A stretch of 64,000 nucleotides of DNA from Halomonas sp. HAL1 (lineage in GTDB: Bacteria > Pseudomonadota > Gammaproteobacteria > Pseudomonadales > Halomonadaceae), in contig NZ_CP130610.1 of assembly GCF_030544485.1 (NCBI RefSeq), forward strand, positions 2,108,001 to 2,172,000. The letters are read 5' to 3'. The position numbers and the translations under genes are program-made. The notes under the pieces are model-generated. The model was not told where the DNA came from and did not search any database. It saw nothing but the letters and a program-made list of their open reading frames with translations. Shown piece by piece: positions 8,588-17,929 of this stretch (its first letter is position 1; every line of letters starts with the position of its first letter).

Positions 8588-9019
8588 TCAGTTGATATCT
8601 AAAGCGAAAGTGGGCTCTTTCTGTATATTTTCATTTTGACCAGACTTACTAACACGGGGGTTCACTCCCCACTGAGTTGTGTGAACCAGCAAGTTGCGCT
8701 CTTCTGATATGGACATAAACGCAAAACGCGCGATTGTTCCAATCACTTTACGATCCCGTCTCTCATATACCTTTTGCCAAACTGGAGAAAAGCGTTCAAT
8801 TAGGTCGTTCATTAAGCGGTCGACTGATTGGAGCAAATGTGCGTCGCTTTCACGGACGAAGATGCGATCCCCCGGGTTATAGATTTTCGATACATCAAGG
8901 GGACCCTCTGTCAGCCTTGTTGTCCGTTTAGTGATATCGCCTAAATCTAATCCAGAGGGAGCGGCATGGAGTCCTCTCTCAGTATTCACATAGGTGGGCC
9001 GACTTGCATTGCAAACCAC
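8588..9019 (-). CDS. Hypothetical protein of a lone integron cassette
   Basis: Open frame of 143 residues with no recognised family. The only in-frame start near the 5' end is GTG (9017-9019), with no good Shine-Dalgarno, so the 5' end may be truncated. The centre (VDRLMNDLIERF, VWQKVYERRDRKVIGTIARF) is amphipathic helix; no signal peptide or membrane segment is seen. It is followed by an attC-like site and preceded by the glycerate-kinase stop, where GCCTAAC matches an integron R'' core. It looks like a cassette that landed between two metabolic operons. Confidence 0.5.
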   Translation of the reverse strand: MVCNASRPTYVNTERGLHAAPSGLDLGDITKRTTRLTEGPLDVSKIYNPGDRIFVRESDAHLLQSVDRLMNDLIERFSPVWQKVYERRDRKVIGTIARFAFMSISEERNLLVHTTQWGVNPRVSKSGQNENIQKEPTFALDIN

Positions 9020-9024
9020 CGACG

Positions 9025-10172
9025 TTAGGCAACAATCGTAGGTGACCCTGAGTGAAATAAACGCACGACGCTCTCTGCGCGATCCGATAGCAGCTCAGCA
9101 CAGCGTAATAGAGCTTCGTCCAGTGCTAACGGCCCATCGGACAAAGCTAATACAGCGGTTACGCCTTCATCATAAGCCAACTGCCATCCCTCACCGAGGC
9201 TACCCGCTAACACAACTACTGGAACACCCATTTCCCGTGCGCAGCGGGCAATGCCAATTGGGGTCTTCCCTGCCATACTTTGACCTTCTAGCCTTCCCTC
9301 GCCGGTAATGACCAAATCGGTAAGTTCAAGTCGTTGTCGAAACCCACCTGGGTCATCACCAATTCAATACCTGGACGCAGCTCTGCCCCGAGAAAGGTGC
9401 GTGCCGCGAACCCCATCCCTCCAGCAGCCCCTGAACCGGGTAATTCACGGAAGTCATTTCCCAGAGTCTCAGTTACCTTGCTGGCGAAATGTGCTAGTGC
9501 AGCATCCAATATGACGACATCTTCTTCGCTAGCGCCTTTTTGAGGGCCGAATACAACACTGGCACCGCGCTCACCGACCAGCGGATTATCTACATCCACG
9601 GCGGTCTCAACGATCACCTCAGACAGACGCGAATCAAGTCCATCAAGCTCCACTTGAGCAAGATTGATCAGAGCCGCCCCACCGGGCGACAGAGGTCGTC
9701 CTTGTTCATCAAGCAATCTTGCCCCTAAAGCCTGCAGCATGCCTGCACCCGCGTCGTTGGTCGCACTCCCCCCTAGCATGAGTATTATGCGCTTAGCACC
9801 TGCGTTCAGAGCGGCGATAATCAGCTCACCTACCCCATGAGTGGAGCTATGCAGTGCCGTGCGCTCCAGAAGAGTCAGGTGCTGCAGACCACACGCTTCA
9901 GCCAGTTCAATATATGCTGTGAAATTAATGGGATGCCAGCCCCACGCTGCCTGACGAAGTTCTCCCAAAGGCCCCTGCACCATCTGGTAATGCCGCTCGG
10001 CTCCTGTAGCGTCAATCAAAGCATCCAAAGTACCTTCCCCACCATCGCCCATCGGGCAAGCATCACACTGTGCAGATGGTAAAGCTCTACGAATACCGGC
10101 AGTGATCGCGCTGACGGCCTTGCTAGCCGAGAGAGCATCTTTAAAGCTATCTGGCGCTAGGATGATGTGCAT
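9025..10172 (-). pseudogene. Glycerate 2-kinase (GarK/GlxK type), frameshifted
   Basis: The N-terminal part, from MHIILAPDSFKDALSA through GGSATNDAGAGMLQALGA to VMTQVGFDN, is in one frame. The rest (LELTDLVITGEGRLEGQSMA onward) is in another. Together they make about 382 codons, the normal length for class-I glycerate kinases. The shift lies near 9331-9334 and is explained by loss of one base (for example GCA to GA after GFDN). It would turn glycerate into 2-phosphoglycerate. AGAGGTGAGCG precedes the ATG, which lies within the end of the LacI gene. It may be a true inactivation or a sequencing error. Confidence 0.85.
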
Positions 10173-11211
10173 CGCTCACCTCTTCTAGGTTCTCCTTAGG
10201 ATGGCGTGCCGAGCGGCGGGTGCTGTTTCGCAGCATTGGCGTTACCGGGAGCATGATGTGCTCCGTATTAATGTCGATCTGATTGATTTGCGCCATCAGT
10301 AGCTCAGTAGCCTTCAAGACCATTAATTCCACCGGCTGTTTCAGGGTTGTCAGGGAATGACTCGGCCAATCCGCCATCGGTATATCGTCGAAACCAATGA
10401 CCGAGACGTCATCAGGCACTGCAAGCCCGAATTCATGCCGCAAGGTATCAATAGCAGCGATTGCCATCAGATCGTTAGCACAAAACAGCGCATCCGGTGG
10501 TGTTGAATTAGCAAACAGGCGCCTCGTTGCATGGCAGGCATCTGCGTACCGGTAGTTACCGACCTCCATCGCATAGCAATCCACACCCACATCGGCAAGT
10601 CCTTTCAGAAAGCCGGCTTGCCGCTGGAGGTCGGTGGAAGAGTCTGGCAACCCTGCCAGATAGGCAATACGGCGATGACCAAGGGAGGAAAGGTAGTGAC
10701 CTGCCCAATACCCCCCGCTGTAGTTATCACTGCCGACTTGGCTTATACCATCAAAATTGACAGTACGATTGATGACAACGAAAGGAATACCAAAATTCGC
10801 CACCTCCTCTGCCTGGGCGCTATCCATGGTTATCGCCAGCATCAGCACCCCCTCGACTTGGCTTCTAATTATGTCGTCAATTACCGTAGCGAAACCGTTA
10901 TCTGACGGAGCAAAAAAAAGCTGAAGATGGTAGCCCTGTTGCTGAAAGTAGCGTGACGCCTTTTCCAGCATGACACTGTAGAAAGGATTTTCGAGGCTGT
11001 AAGCCACTACAGCAATGGTACGACTCGATCTGGTAATCAGCGAGCGCGCAATGGAGTTGGGGCGATATCCTAGTTCCCGGGCTGCCTCCAACACCCTTTT
11101 GCGCGTTTTCTCCGCCACCTTGGCATCAGCTGAAAAGCTGCGACTCACTGCTGACTGAGACACACCAGCTAACTTCGCCACATCGCGGGAGGTTACGGAT
11201 TTTCTTTTCAT
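10147..11211 (-). CDS. LacI/PurR-family transcriptional regulator
   Basis: A 354-residue LacI-family repressor. The N-terminal HTH (VTSRDVAKLAGVSQSAVSRS, hinge LGYRPNSIARSL) is followed by a sugar-binding-type core with GFDDIPMADWPSHSLTTLKQP near the C-terminus. It lies inside the minus-strand catabolic operon, after the gamma-carbonic-anhydrase-like gene, and overlaps the glycerate kinase by 26 bases. It is probably the local regulator. The perfect palindrome with central CpG upstream of dctP (17496-17509) is a candidate operator. Confidence 0.88.
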   Translation of the reverse strand: MKRKSVTSRDVAKLAGVSQSAVSRSFSADAKVAEKTRKRVLEAARELGYRPNSIARSLITRSSRTIAVVAYSLENPFYSVMLEKASRYFQQQGYHLQLFFAPSDNGFATVIDDIIRSQVEGVLMLAITMDSAQAEEVANFGIPFVVINRTVNFDGISQVGSDNYSGGYWAGHYLSSLGHRRIAYLAGLPDSSTDLQRQAGFLKGLADVGVDCYAMEVGNYRYADACHATRRLFANSTPPDALFCANDLMAIAAIDTLRHEFGLAVPDDVSVIGFDDIPMADWPSHSLTTLKQPVELMVLKATELLMAQINQIDINTEHIMLPVTPMLRNSTRRSARHPKENLEEVSDAHHPSAR

Positions 11212-11293
11212 GCATCACGCTCCCAGAGGGCCGTTTAGATCATATACAGCCCGATTCATCAGAACCAAAGGCAGTGACTTACCGTACTCACTC

Positions 11294-11812
11294 TTAAAGC
11301 TTTTCAAGAGACCGATACTGGTCGATCTTTTTCACGTAAACTTTGCTGTTATCTAATGCTCCTTGCACTTCATCATCGGTTAGCTCTCTGACCACCTTAG
11401 CGGGCACACCTACGATTAAAGAGCGTGGAGGGAATCGTTTGCCCGAGGTGACCAAAGCGCTGGCACCTATGATGCAATGATCACCAATTTCCGCACCATT
11501 GAGTACCGTTGCGTTCATGCCCACTAGTACGCCATCGCCGATTTTACAACCATGTAACATGGCTAGGTGCCCTACGGTCACCTGACAGCCGATGTCGACC
11601 GGGTAACCAGGGTCGGTATGTATCACACAGCCATCTTGCAGATTGCTGCCTTCCCCGACGGTGATAGGTTCATTATCCCCTCGTAGCACTGCGCCAGGCC
11701 AGACAGAGACTTCGTGAGCAAGATGAATACGCCCGATTAGCGTAGCTTCTTCCATCACCATGGCACCTGTCGCTATCTCGGGAACGTTACCTTCTAGTCG
11801 ATATACTGGCAT
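11294..11812 (-). CDS. Gamma-carbonic-anhydrase-like hexapeptide protein (YrdA/PaaY family)
   Basis: A 172-residue left-handed beta-helix protein of hexapeptide repeats. The three metal-binding histidines of gamma carbonic anhydrases are present (His65 in CVIHTD, His82 and His87 in VGHLAMLHG), as are Arg44, Asp46 and Gln59. Members next to CoA-dependent catabolic genes (PaaY) act as thioesterases that rescue dead-end CoA esters. Given the BKACE and hydroxyacyl dehydrogenase upstream in the operon, that role is possible; it is not shown by the sequence. Confidence 0.85.
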   Translation of the reverse strand: MPVYRLEGNVPEIATGAMVMEEATLIGRIHLAHEVSVWPGAVLRGDNEPITVGEGSNLQDGCVIHTDPGYPVDIGCQVTVGHLAMLHGCKIGDGVLVGMNATVLNGAEIGDHCIIGASALVTSGKRFPPRSLIVGVPAKVVRELTDDEVQGALDNSKVYVKKIDQYRSLEKL

Positions 11813-11824
11813 TAAGTACTCTCC

Positions 11825-12757
11825 CTAGAAGCCGACTTGGTCGCCACCTTTAAGTTGAAGTATCTCGCGTGCTTCGTCGGGCGTTGCTATTTCAAAGGAA
11901 AGGCCTTCGAGAATTTCGCGTACTTTGGCTACTTGTGCCGCGTTGCTTTCGGCTAACTTGCCCGGAGAAAGCCATAGTGAGTCTTCAAGGCCGACGCGAA
12001 CATGGCCTCCAATGGCTGCCGCCTGAGCAGCAATCCGCATCTGGTTGCCTCCGGCACCCAGCACTGACCACTCGTAGTCATCACCGAATAAGCGGTTGGC
12101 GGTTCGGCGCATATGCATAACATCCTCGGGGTGGGGGCCGATACCGCCCAGGATGCCGAACACACTCTGCACGAAGACTTTTCCACTAATAATGCCGCGA
12201 TCCATCAAATTGCGTAAATTGTAAAGATGGCCAATATCGTAGCATTCACATTCAAAGCGAGTGCCGTTCTCTGCACCAAGTGTCATGGCCTTTTCGATAT
12301 CGGCGAAAGTGTTCTTGAACACTAGGTCGCGACTATTCTCAAGATGGGCACGCTCCCAATCGTGCTTGAGATCCTCATATCGGTTAAGCATGGGAAAAAG
12401 CCCAAAGTTCATCGACCCCATGTTCATAGAGGCAAGCTCAGGCTTAAACTCCATGGCTGGCCGCATACGTTCCTCAACGGTCATGTGAGGGCTGCCACCA
12501 GTGGTAAGGTTGATGACCGCGTCGGTAGCTTTCTTGATACGCGGTAGAAACCGCTCGAAGACAGCTGGATCTTGTGTGGGCTTACCGTTATCGGGATCGC
12601 GGGCATGAAGGTGAAGTATGGAAGCGCCTGCCTCAGCGGCAGCGATACCAGCCTCAGCAATCTCTTCAGGTGTTACCGGTAGGTGTGGCGACATGGAGGG
12701 CGTATGGATGGCACCGGTTACGGCACAGGTGATTATGACTTTACGTTTATTAGCCAT
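11825..12757 (-). CDS. BKACE family beta-keto acid cleavage enzyme (DUF849)
   Basis: A 310-residue Zn-dependent Claisen-type enzyme. Family members condense a beta-keto acid with acetyl-CoA and split it into acetoacetate plus a new acyl-CoA (Kce-like). Metal ligands are visible as HLHARD (His49, His51) and in GGHVRVGLEDSLW near residues 232-245. CAVTGAIHTPSMSPHLP is the family N-terminus. It is the step after the NAD-dependent dehydrogenase encoded upstream. The substrate is unknown; carnitine-like and other beta-hydroxy acids are precedents. Confidence 0.9.
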   Translation of the reverse strand: MANKRKVIITCAVTGAIHTPSMSPHLPVTPEEIAEAGIAAAEAGASILHLHARDPDNGKPTQDPAVFERFLPRIKKATDAVINLTTGGSPHMTVEERMRPAMEFKPELASMNMGSMNFGLFPMLNRYEDLKHDWERAHLENSRDLVFKNTFADIEKAMTLGAENGTRFECECYDIGHLYNLRNLMDRGIISGKVFVQSVFGILGGIGPHPEDVMHMRRTANRLFGDDYEWSVLGAGGNQMRIAAQAAAIGGHVRVGLEDSLWLSPGKLAESNAAQVAKVREILEGLSFEIATPDEAREILQLKGGDQVGF

Positions 12758-12790
12758 CAGAAGTTTCTCCTAGTTAAAGTGAAAAAGTTA

Positions 12791-13723
12791 TTAGGTATCG
12801 ATATGGCGCTGATGAGCCATCAGCGCCATTAGGCGTCGGTCGCGCCAAGCTTGTCGCTCAGCTAGACCTTCGGAAGGTAGCTGTGACCGGCGTTCTTGGC
12901 CCAAGGCAGCCAGGGTTGCGGTATCCCAGGGGTCATCATCGCTGCGCTGACGGTCGACATCGCGGTAAAGTGGCCCATAGCGCTGGCCGTAATCGACGAC
13001 TCCATTAGGCGCATTGAGGTCGATGGTCTCGAAAGGCCCCATAAACGACCAACGCAGGCCAAGTCCGTGTTTAACTGTCTTATCCAGATCCTCAGCGGAA
13101 ACATAGCCATCGCGAAACAGGCGTAGCGCTTCGTTCAACAATGCGCCTTGCAAACGATTGAGAATGAAGCCTTGGACTTCCTTCCGAACCAGTATCGGGG
13201 TTTGCTGAGCCTGTTCCATCAGTTGCATGGTGCGGTTCACCGCTGCTTCCGAAGTGTCAGGTGATGGGGCTACTTCGACGAGTGGAATCAAGTAAGGCGG
13301 ATTGACGGGGTGTGCTACTAAGCAGCGCTCAGGGTGTTTCAGATGGTTTGTGAACCGAGACGCAGCGATGCCGGAGGTAGAGCTAGCCAACACGGTATCT
13401 ATGGCCACCACCGACTCAAGTTCTGAATAGATACGTCGTTTGGCATCAATGTCTTCTGGCCCACATTCCTGAACGTACTCAACACCCCTCATAGCATGCG
13501 CCAGATTGTTTTCTGTCTGGATAAGAGATAGCGGAGCCTCAATATCTTCAATTAGGCCAGCTTGAAGTAAGTCTTGAAGAGATTGCCGAATGCCGTCTCG
13601 GACTTGGCCGAGAGCGTTAGCATCAACATCATAGAGACATACAGACATTCCGCTTCGTGCAAAGACAATGGCCCAAGCCCGACCAATCAAGCCTGCGCCG
13701 ATAATTCCTATACGTGCTGTCAT
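12791..13723 (-). CDS. 3-hydroxyacyl-CoA dehydrogenase-like, L-gulonate/L-carnitine dehydrogenase type
   Basis: A 310-residue NAD-dependent dehydrogenase. The Rossmann motif GAGLIG is at residues 9-14, with catalytic-region HPVNPPYLIPLVEV and the lambda-crystallin-like GLGLRWSFMGPFETIDLNAP. It belongs to the subgroup acting on free beta-hydroxy acids (L-gulonate, L-carnitine) rather than CoA esters. The product, a beta-keto acid, fits the BKACE encoded next. AGGAG precedes the ATG. Confidence 0.87.
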   Translation of the reverse strand: MTARIGIIGAGLIGRAWAIVFARSGMSVCLYDVDANALGQVRDGIRQSLQDLLQAGLIEDIEAPLSLIQTENNLAHAMRGVEYVQECGPEDIDAKRRIYSELESVVAIDTVLASSTSGIAASRFTNHLKHPERCLVAHPVNPPYLIPLVEVAPSPDTSEAAVNRTMQLMEQAQQTPILVRKEVQGFILNRLQGALLNEALRLFRDGYVSAEDLDKTVKHGLGLRWSFMGPFETIDLNAPNGVVDYGQRYGPLYRDVDRQRSDDDPWDTATLAALGQERRSQLPSEGLAERQAWRDRRLMALMAHQRHIDT

Positions 13724-13742
13724 GAGGCTGCTCCTATATCAG

Positions 13743-14516
13743 TCACAAAGACTCAACGTTGGCGCAGACACTCAGCGCCTGCCCTGAAATATTGGTACCA
13801 CCAGGTGCCGCCAGGAACAGGGCCATAGACGCAATATCAGAGGGTTCAACCATGCGGCGCATAGATATCTTAGAAAGATTTTCCTGCTCCATTTCGGCAT
13901 AGCTAAGCCCACGCTTGGCCGCTCGGTCTTCAATGACCTTTTCGATACGCGGTCCACGCACGATGCCAGGTAGAATTGCGTTGACTCTCACCCCTTCTGG
14001 GCCGAGCTCAATTGCCAAGCTCTTAGTCAGTCCGACGACAGCCCATTTGCTGGCGGCATAAGGAGTGCGGTATGCAAAGCCCAGGCGACCTGCGACTGAT
14101 GCCAAGTTGATCAACAGCCCCTGGCTTTCCTTCAGTAACGGCGTCGCGCGGTGAGCAACCCGGTACTGACCATTGAGATTGATGTCGATAGTACGGGTCC
14201 AGGCGTCATTATCGATCTCATCGATCCCCGCAGTGGGCCCTGCGATGCCAGCATTATTAACGACGACATCAAGCCCACCCAGAGAGGCGACATCTTGGAA
14301 CAGCCGGTCGACGTCTTCCTCTTTGCTGACATCCGCCACAGTGTGTGAGATGCCCTCCGGCAGCGAGGCCAAGGCCTGGGTGTCGATATCACAAACGTGC
14401 ACTCGTGCGCCCGCCTCCTGGAAGGCCTTAGCGATTGCTAAACCGATACCATTGGCACCAGCGGTAATCAGCACTCTGAGGCCATGGCGTGGCGTTAAAC
14501 TTTCTACAACGGTCAT
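13743..14516 (-). CDS. Classical SDR oxidoreductase
   Basis: Short-chain dehydrogenase of 257 residues from the ATG at 14516. I prefer this start because AAGGAGAG lies just upstream; an upstream in-frame ATG at 14558 lies inside dctM. It has GANGIGLAIA (TGxxxGxG-like with Ala), NNAGIAGP, LINLASVAG and the catalytic YAASK. It probably oxidises a hydroxyl of the imported compound before or after the 3-hydroxyacid dehydrogenase step. Confidence 0.88.
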   Translation of the reverse strand: MTVVESLTPRHGLRVLITAGANGIGLAIAKAFQEAGARVHVCDIDTQALASLPEGISHTVADVSKEEDVDRLFQDVASLGGLDVVVNNAGIAGPTAGIDEIDNDAWTRTIDINLNGQYRVAHRATPLLKESQGLLINLASVAGRLGFAYRTPYAASKWAVVGLTKSLAIELGPEGVRVNAILPGIVRGPRIEKVIEDRAAKRGLSYAEMEQENLSKISMRRMVEPSDIASMALFLAAPGGTNISGQALSVCANVESL

Positions 14517-14539
14517 AAAGTTTCTCTCCTTGGGGGGGG

Positions 14540-15811
14540 TTACAGCGAAGGCAGCCAAGTAGACAGGAAAGGCAGCAGGCTGATAATCAGAAGATTGATG
14601 AGTACGATTCCTACAAAGGGCAGTACGGACCAGGTGAGTCGAGCGATACTAATATTAGCTATCTGTGATGCCACGAAGAGGTTGAGGCCGACCGGTGGGG
14701 TGAACATTCCCATGGCCAGGTTGACCACCATTATGATCCCGAAGTGGACAGGGTCGAATCCGAAGCTGATCGCAATGGGCAACAGGATAGGCACGAAGAT
14801 CAGGATCGCCGCTGCTGCCTCAATAAACATTCCTGCAAACAACAGCAGGAGATTGGCCAGGATAATGAACAGTAGTGGGCTGTCGATGGCCGATATTGCG
14901 AATTGGGACACCATATCAGGCACCCTTAGCCGCTGAAGCATACGACCATAGAGTCCTGCAGCGCCGATGATGCTTAGCACAATAGCGCTGGTAACAGCCG
15001 ATTGTTTGAGGATATCAACCAGGCTGCTCAGTTTGATTTCCTTATAGATGACAAACCCGATCAGGAAAGAGTAAGCCACCGCGATGACTGCGGCTTCAGT
15101 CGGCGTGAATATGCCACTGTAGATACCGCCCAAGATGATGACTGGCATAAGGATTGCCAGGATCGCCTTGCGCCCCGCTCGCAGGACGTCCATCCAAGAA
15201 CTCTTTTCGATACTCCCAGCCAAACCATTCGCCTTGGCGAAGAAGTAGGCAAAGATCAGCAGAGTCAGCGTTACTAGGATGCCGGGCAGAATGCCTGCGA
15301 TGAACATATCCCCCACGGACACATTGGCAGCTATCCCGTAAAGAATCAGCGGGATGCTGGGCGGGATAATGACGCCAAGGGCGCCGGAGGCAGCTTGGTT
15401 GGCGGCGGTATAGCCTCCAGGGTAACCCTTGGCCAGCATGGCCGGTATCAAGATGGAGCCGATGGCAGCGGTTGTGGCTGCGCCAGATCCTGAGATGGCC
15501 GCGAAGAAAAGTGAAGTGACGATGGCCACCATCGCCAAGCCGCCCGTCATACTGCCGACCAGGGTGTTGGAGAAGTCGACCAGACGCCGGGATATTCCAC
15601 CACTCTGCATCAAGGAACCCGCGAGGATGAAGAAGGGTATCGCCATCAACGGGAAGGAGTTCACCGAAGCGATGAGTTGTTGGGGAACGATCAACATGGG
15701 TGATAAATCCCCATGCCAAATAGTTATCGCAGAAGCTAGCCCGAGAGAGAGAGCAATGGGTACGCCGATGATGAACAACGAAATCAGCAGTAGGAACAAG
15801 AGCAGTGCCAT
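14540..15811 (-). CDS. dctM: TRAP transporter large permease DctM
   Basis: A 423-residue DctM with about 12 membrane helices. It has IIPPSIPLILYGIAANVSVGDMFIAG and the closing GMFTPPVGLNLFVASQI motif. CAGGAGGTG precedes the ATG, two bases from the dctQ stop. It should be functional, but its cognate binding protein (16389-17365) is frameshifted. Confidence 0.93.
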   Translation of the reverse strand: MALLLFLLLISLFIIGVPIALSLGLASAITIWHGDLSPMLIVPQQLIASVNSFPLMAIPFFILAGSLMQSGGISRRLVDFSNTLVGSMTGGLAMVAIVTSLFFAAISGSGAATTAAIGSILIPAMLAKGYPGGYTAANQAASGALGVIIPPSIPLILYGIAANVSVGDMFIAGILPGILVTLTLLIFAYFFAKANGLAGSIEKSSWMDVLRAGRKAILAILMPVIILGGIYSGIFTPTEAAVIAVAYSFLIGFVIYKEIKLSSLVDILKQSAVTSAIVLSIIGAAGLYGRMLQRLRVPDMVSQFAISAIDSPLLFIILANLLLLFAGMFIEAAAAILIFVPILLPIAISFGFDPVHFGIIMVVNLAMGMFTPPVGLNLFVASQIANISIARLTWSVLPFVGIVLINLLIISLLPFLSTWLPSL

Positions 15812-15813
15812 GG

Positions 15814-16326
15814 TCAGTTCACCTCCTGCTTGGGCTGATTGTGAATATTGAGTGCCTCATCAAGCAACAGCCCCAGGCTATTGATCATGATAACCACGCC
15901 TCCAGCGGGAATGGCCATGTAAGGCCACATCATGGAAATTCGAGTACTGGGTGCTGTCTGGCTGGCGACCCGATCCATCAGGTCGTAACCGTGTTTAATC
16001 AAGATAAAGGCGAAGAGAGCGGAACACAGGATGATGGCAATTCGCAGCAGGCGCGCCAGTGTTCTCCCGGCGTGTTCCAGTAAGATGTCCACGGAGATTA
16101 GTGTGCCCTTACGATAGGCATATCCAGCTCCGAGAAAGGTCAACCAGAGCATGGAGAAGCGGGCTATTTCATCTGAGAAGAACAGCGGGCTGCCTACGAC
16201 AAAACGGGCAAATACCTGCCAGAAGATGAGTACCGTCATCACTAACAACAACCCGGCCAATATCCAGCCGATCAGACGGTTAAACTCATCAATGGCTCTG
16301 TGGGCCAGTAGTAGATAAGACTTCAT
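15814..16326 (-). CDS. dctQ: TRAP transporter small permease DctQ
   Basis: A 170-residue protein with four predicted membrane helices and the DctQ signature FFSDEIARFSMLWLTFLGAGY, including the conserved DEIAR and a following YRKGTLI segment. It lies between dctP and dctM of the minus-strand operon. Confidence 0.92.
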   Translation of the reverse strand: MKSYLLLAHRAIDEFNRLIGWILAGLLLVMTVLIFWQVFARFVVGSPLFFSDEIARFSMLWLTFLGAGYAYRKGTLISVDILLEHAGRTLARLLRIAIILCSALFAFILIKHGYDLMDRVASQTAPSTRISMMWPYMAIPAGGVVIMINSLGLLLDEALNIHNQPKQEVN

Positions 16327-16344
16327 GGCTGCCTCATGCGTCGG

Positions 16345-16378
16345 AAAAGCGCCCGCAGGACGTCGTGTTGCCTGCGGA
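16345..16378 (-). promoter_or_regulatory. Hairpin between dctP and dctQ
   Basis: On the minus strand CCGCAGG and CCTGCGG pair around an 11-base loop and are followed by GCGCTTTTCC. It begins 12 bases after the dctP stop. It probably limits read-through into the permease genes or stabilises the dctP mRNA. Confidence 0.5.
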
Positions 16379-16388
16379 CGTTGTGGGC

Positions 16389-17365
16389 TCAGTATTCGTA
16401 ATTGACGGCAGCGTCGACCAGATCCTCACCGATGGTGGGGGCCCACTCTTCAAGGACAGGTTTGACCGCTTCGCGGAACGGGGCAAGGTCGGGATGGGTT
16501 ACGGTCATGCCCAATTCTTCGAGTTGCCCGAGGTAACGCTGTTCTAACTCCTGGCTGGCCTCACGCTGTACCGGCAAGGCACCTCCATGATGATCGCCTG
16601 GTCTTCTTCGCTGAAAGAATTGAACAGATCCAGGCCCATCATCAGTGGCGCTGGCGAATAGACGTGTTGTGTCATGTTCAGGTAGTCCTGAACTTCGTAA
16701 AAGTTAACGTCATAGATGGTGGCCAAGGGGTTTTCCTGGCTATCCATAACACCTTGCTGGAGGGCGGTGTAAACCTCGGTCCATGCCATGGGCGTCGCGT
16801 TAGCACCCAGTGCTTCCCAGGTATCGACCTGGACGCGACTTTCCTGTGTGCGGTGGTTAATGCCTTCCAGATCGCTGGGTTTCTCGATTGGACGTACCGA
16901 GTTGGTGTTGTGGCGGAAGCCGTTCTCCATCCACGCCAGGAACTTCACGTTCATGCCTTCCTCGGCCAGCCGTGCGAGCTCCTCGCCATGTTCGCTGTCT
17001 AGAAAGGCATAGGCATGCTCGTGGTTCTCGAAGACGTAGGGTAAGTCAAAGAGCATGAATTCATCGACGAAGCCTCCCATCGGACCGGTGGAGGAAATGC
17101 CCGCATCGATGATGCCAAAGCCCATGCCTTCAACGACTTCGCGTTCAGCACCCAATGCGTTGTCGTAGTGGGGCTCAATGGTCAGTCGGCCTTCTGAGAG
17201 GCGCTCAAGCTCGTCACCAAACTTAAGAACCCCAATACCCTGCTGTGAGTCAGGGCCGAGCGGTAGACTCACATTGATAACACGTTCTGTTTGTGCAACA
17301 GCTTGGGTTGAAGCGGCCAAAGCGATGGCAGCGGCCAAAGATGTGAGAGGAAGGAAAAGCTTCAT
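16389..17365 (-). pseudogene. dctP: TRAP substrate-binding protein DctP, frameshifted
   Basis: The first 260 or so codons run from a signal peptide (ending TQAVAQ) through GINHRTQESRVQVDTWEALG to EEDQAIIMEV. The frame then shifts, and ALPVQREASQELEQRYLGQL to VNYEY follows in another frame ending at 16389. The shift is near 16578-16580 and fits loss of one G (GTGGCC to GTGCC). Whole length is about 325 residues, normal for DctP. AGGAG precedes the ATG. Either the binding protein loses its last about 65 residues or this is a sequencing error. Confidence 0.85.
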
Positions 17366-17495
17366 ACAGCACTCCTAGTTGTAATCCAGCAATAACGCTG
17401 TGCGTATTGTCGTTGTAGTCGGTCAGTTGCTTCATACGGGCCTCAGCCATGATTCTGCAATGCTGCTCAAGCCCAATTGAAGTTATAGAAGAGAA

Positions 17496-17509
17496 TGCAT
17501 ACGTATGCA
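17496..17509. promoter_or_regulatory. Putative operator palindrome upstream of the TRAP/BKACE operon
   Basis: TGCATACGTATGCA is a perfect 14-bp palindrome with central CpG, 131 bp upstream of the dctP start. It is a candidate site for the LacI-family protein encoded in the same operon. Confidence 0.5.
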
Positions 17510-17929
17510 ACAATGTTGGATATATGCCTTTAAAATCTAGTTGTATCTAACTGATTAAAAAGAAATATACTTTAGTATTATCCGTGAATACGTAGTCATA
17601 TATGTTTAGCAAATACGTGGTCCATTATTAATATAAGCTGAGTGAAGTAAGACGAAAGCTTCCCTAGATTACTTTTAAAGGTAATCAAGAGCTTACAAAC
17701 AAAACGTTGAATGAAGGCAGAGACTCTGCCCTCAATACAATGCACCCCACTGATCGAGACAAAATCTGCCAGGTCTGCCTAAAGAACAGCAACTCATTTC
17801 ACTGGGATGCATAGTGCGGTGCTCTAAGATTTCTCTGAGTTGTTGCGCCAGCAGTTTATGGGGTTTCGGTAACACCGAGTTAGAATGTCAGCTTAGAACG
17901 GTAGCACCAATACAGGAATTTCCTGTTTC

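Noticed and set aside
9288..9352. Programmed ribosomal frameshift in the glycerate kinase
   Set aside because: No slippery heptamer or downstream pseudoknot is evident; a simple one-base deletion explains the break.
17510..17929. Small open frames between the TRAP operon and the MITE
   Set aside because: None has a credible start or conserved motif; the region is AT-rich spacer with short inverted repeats only.
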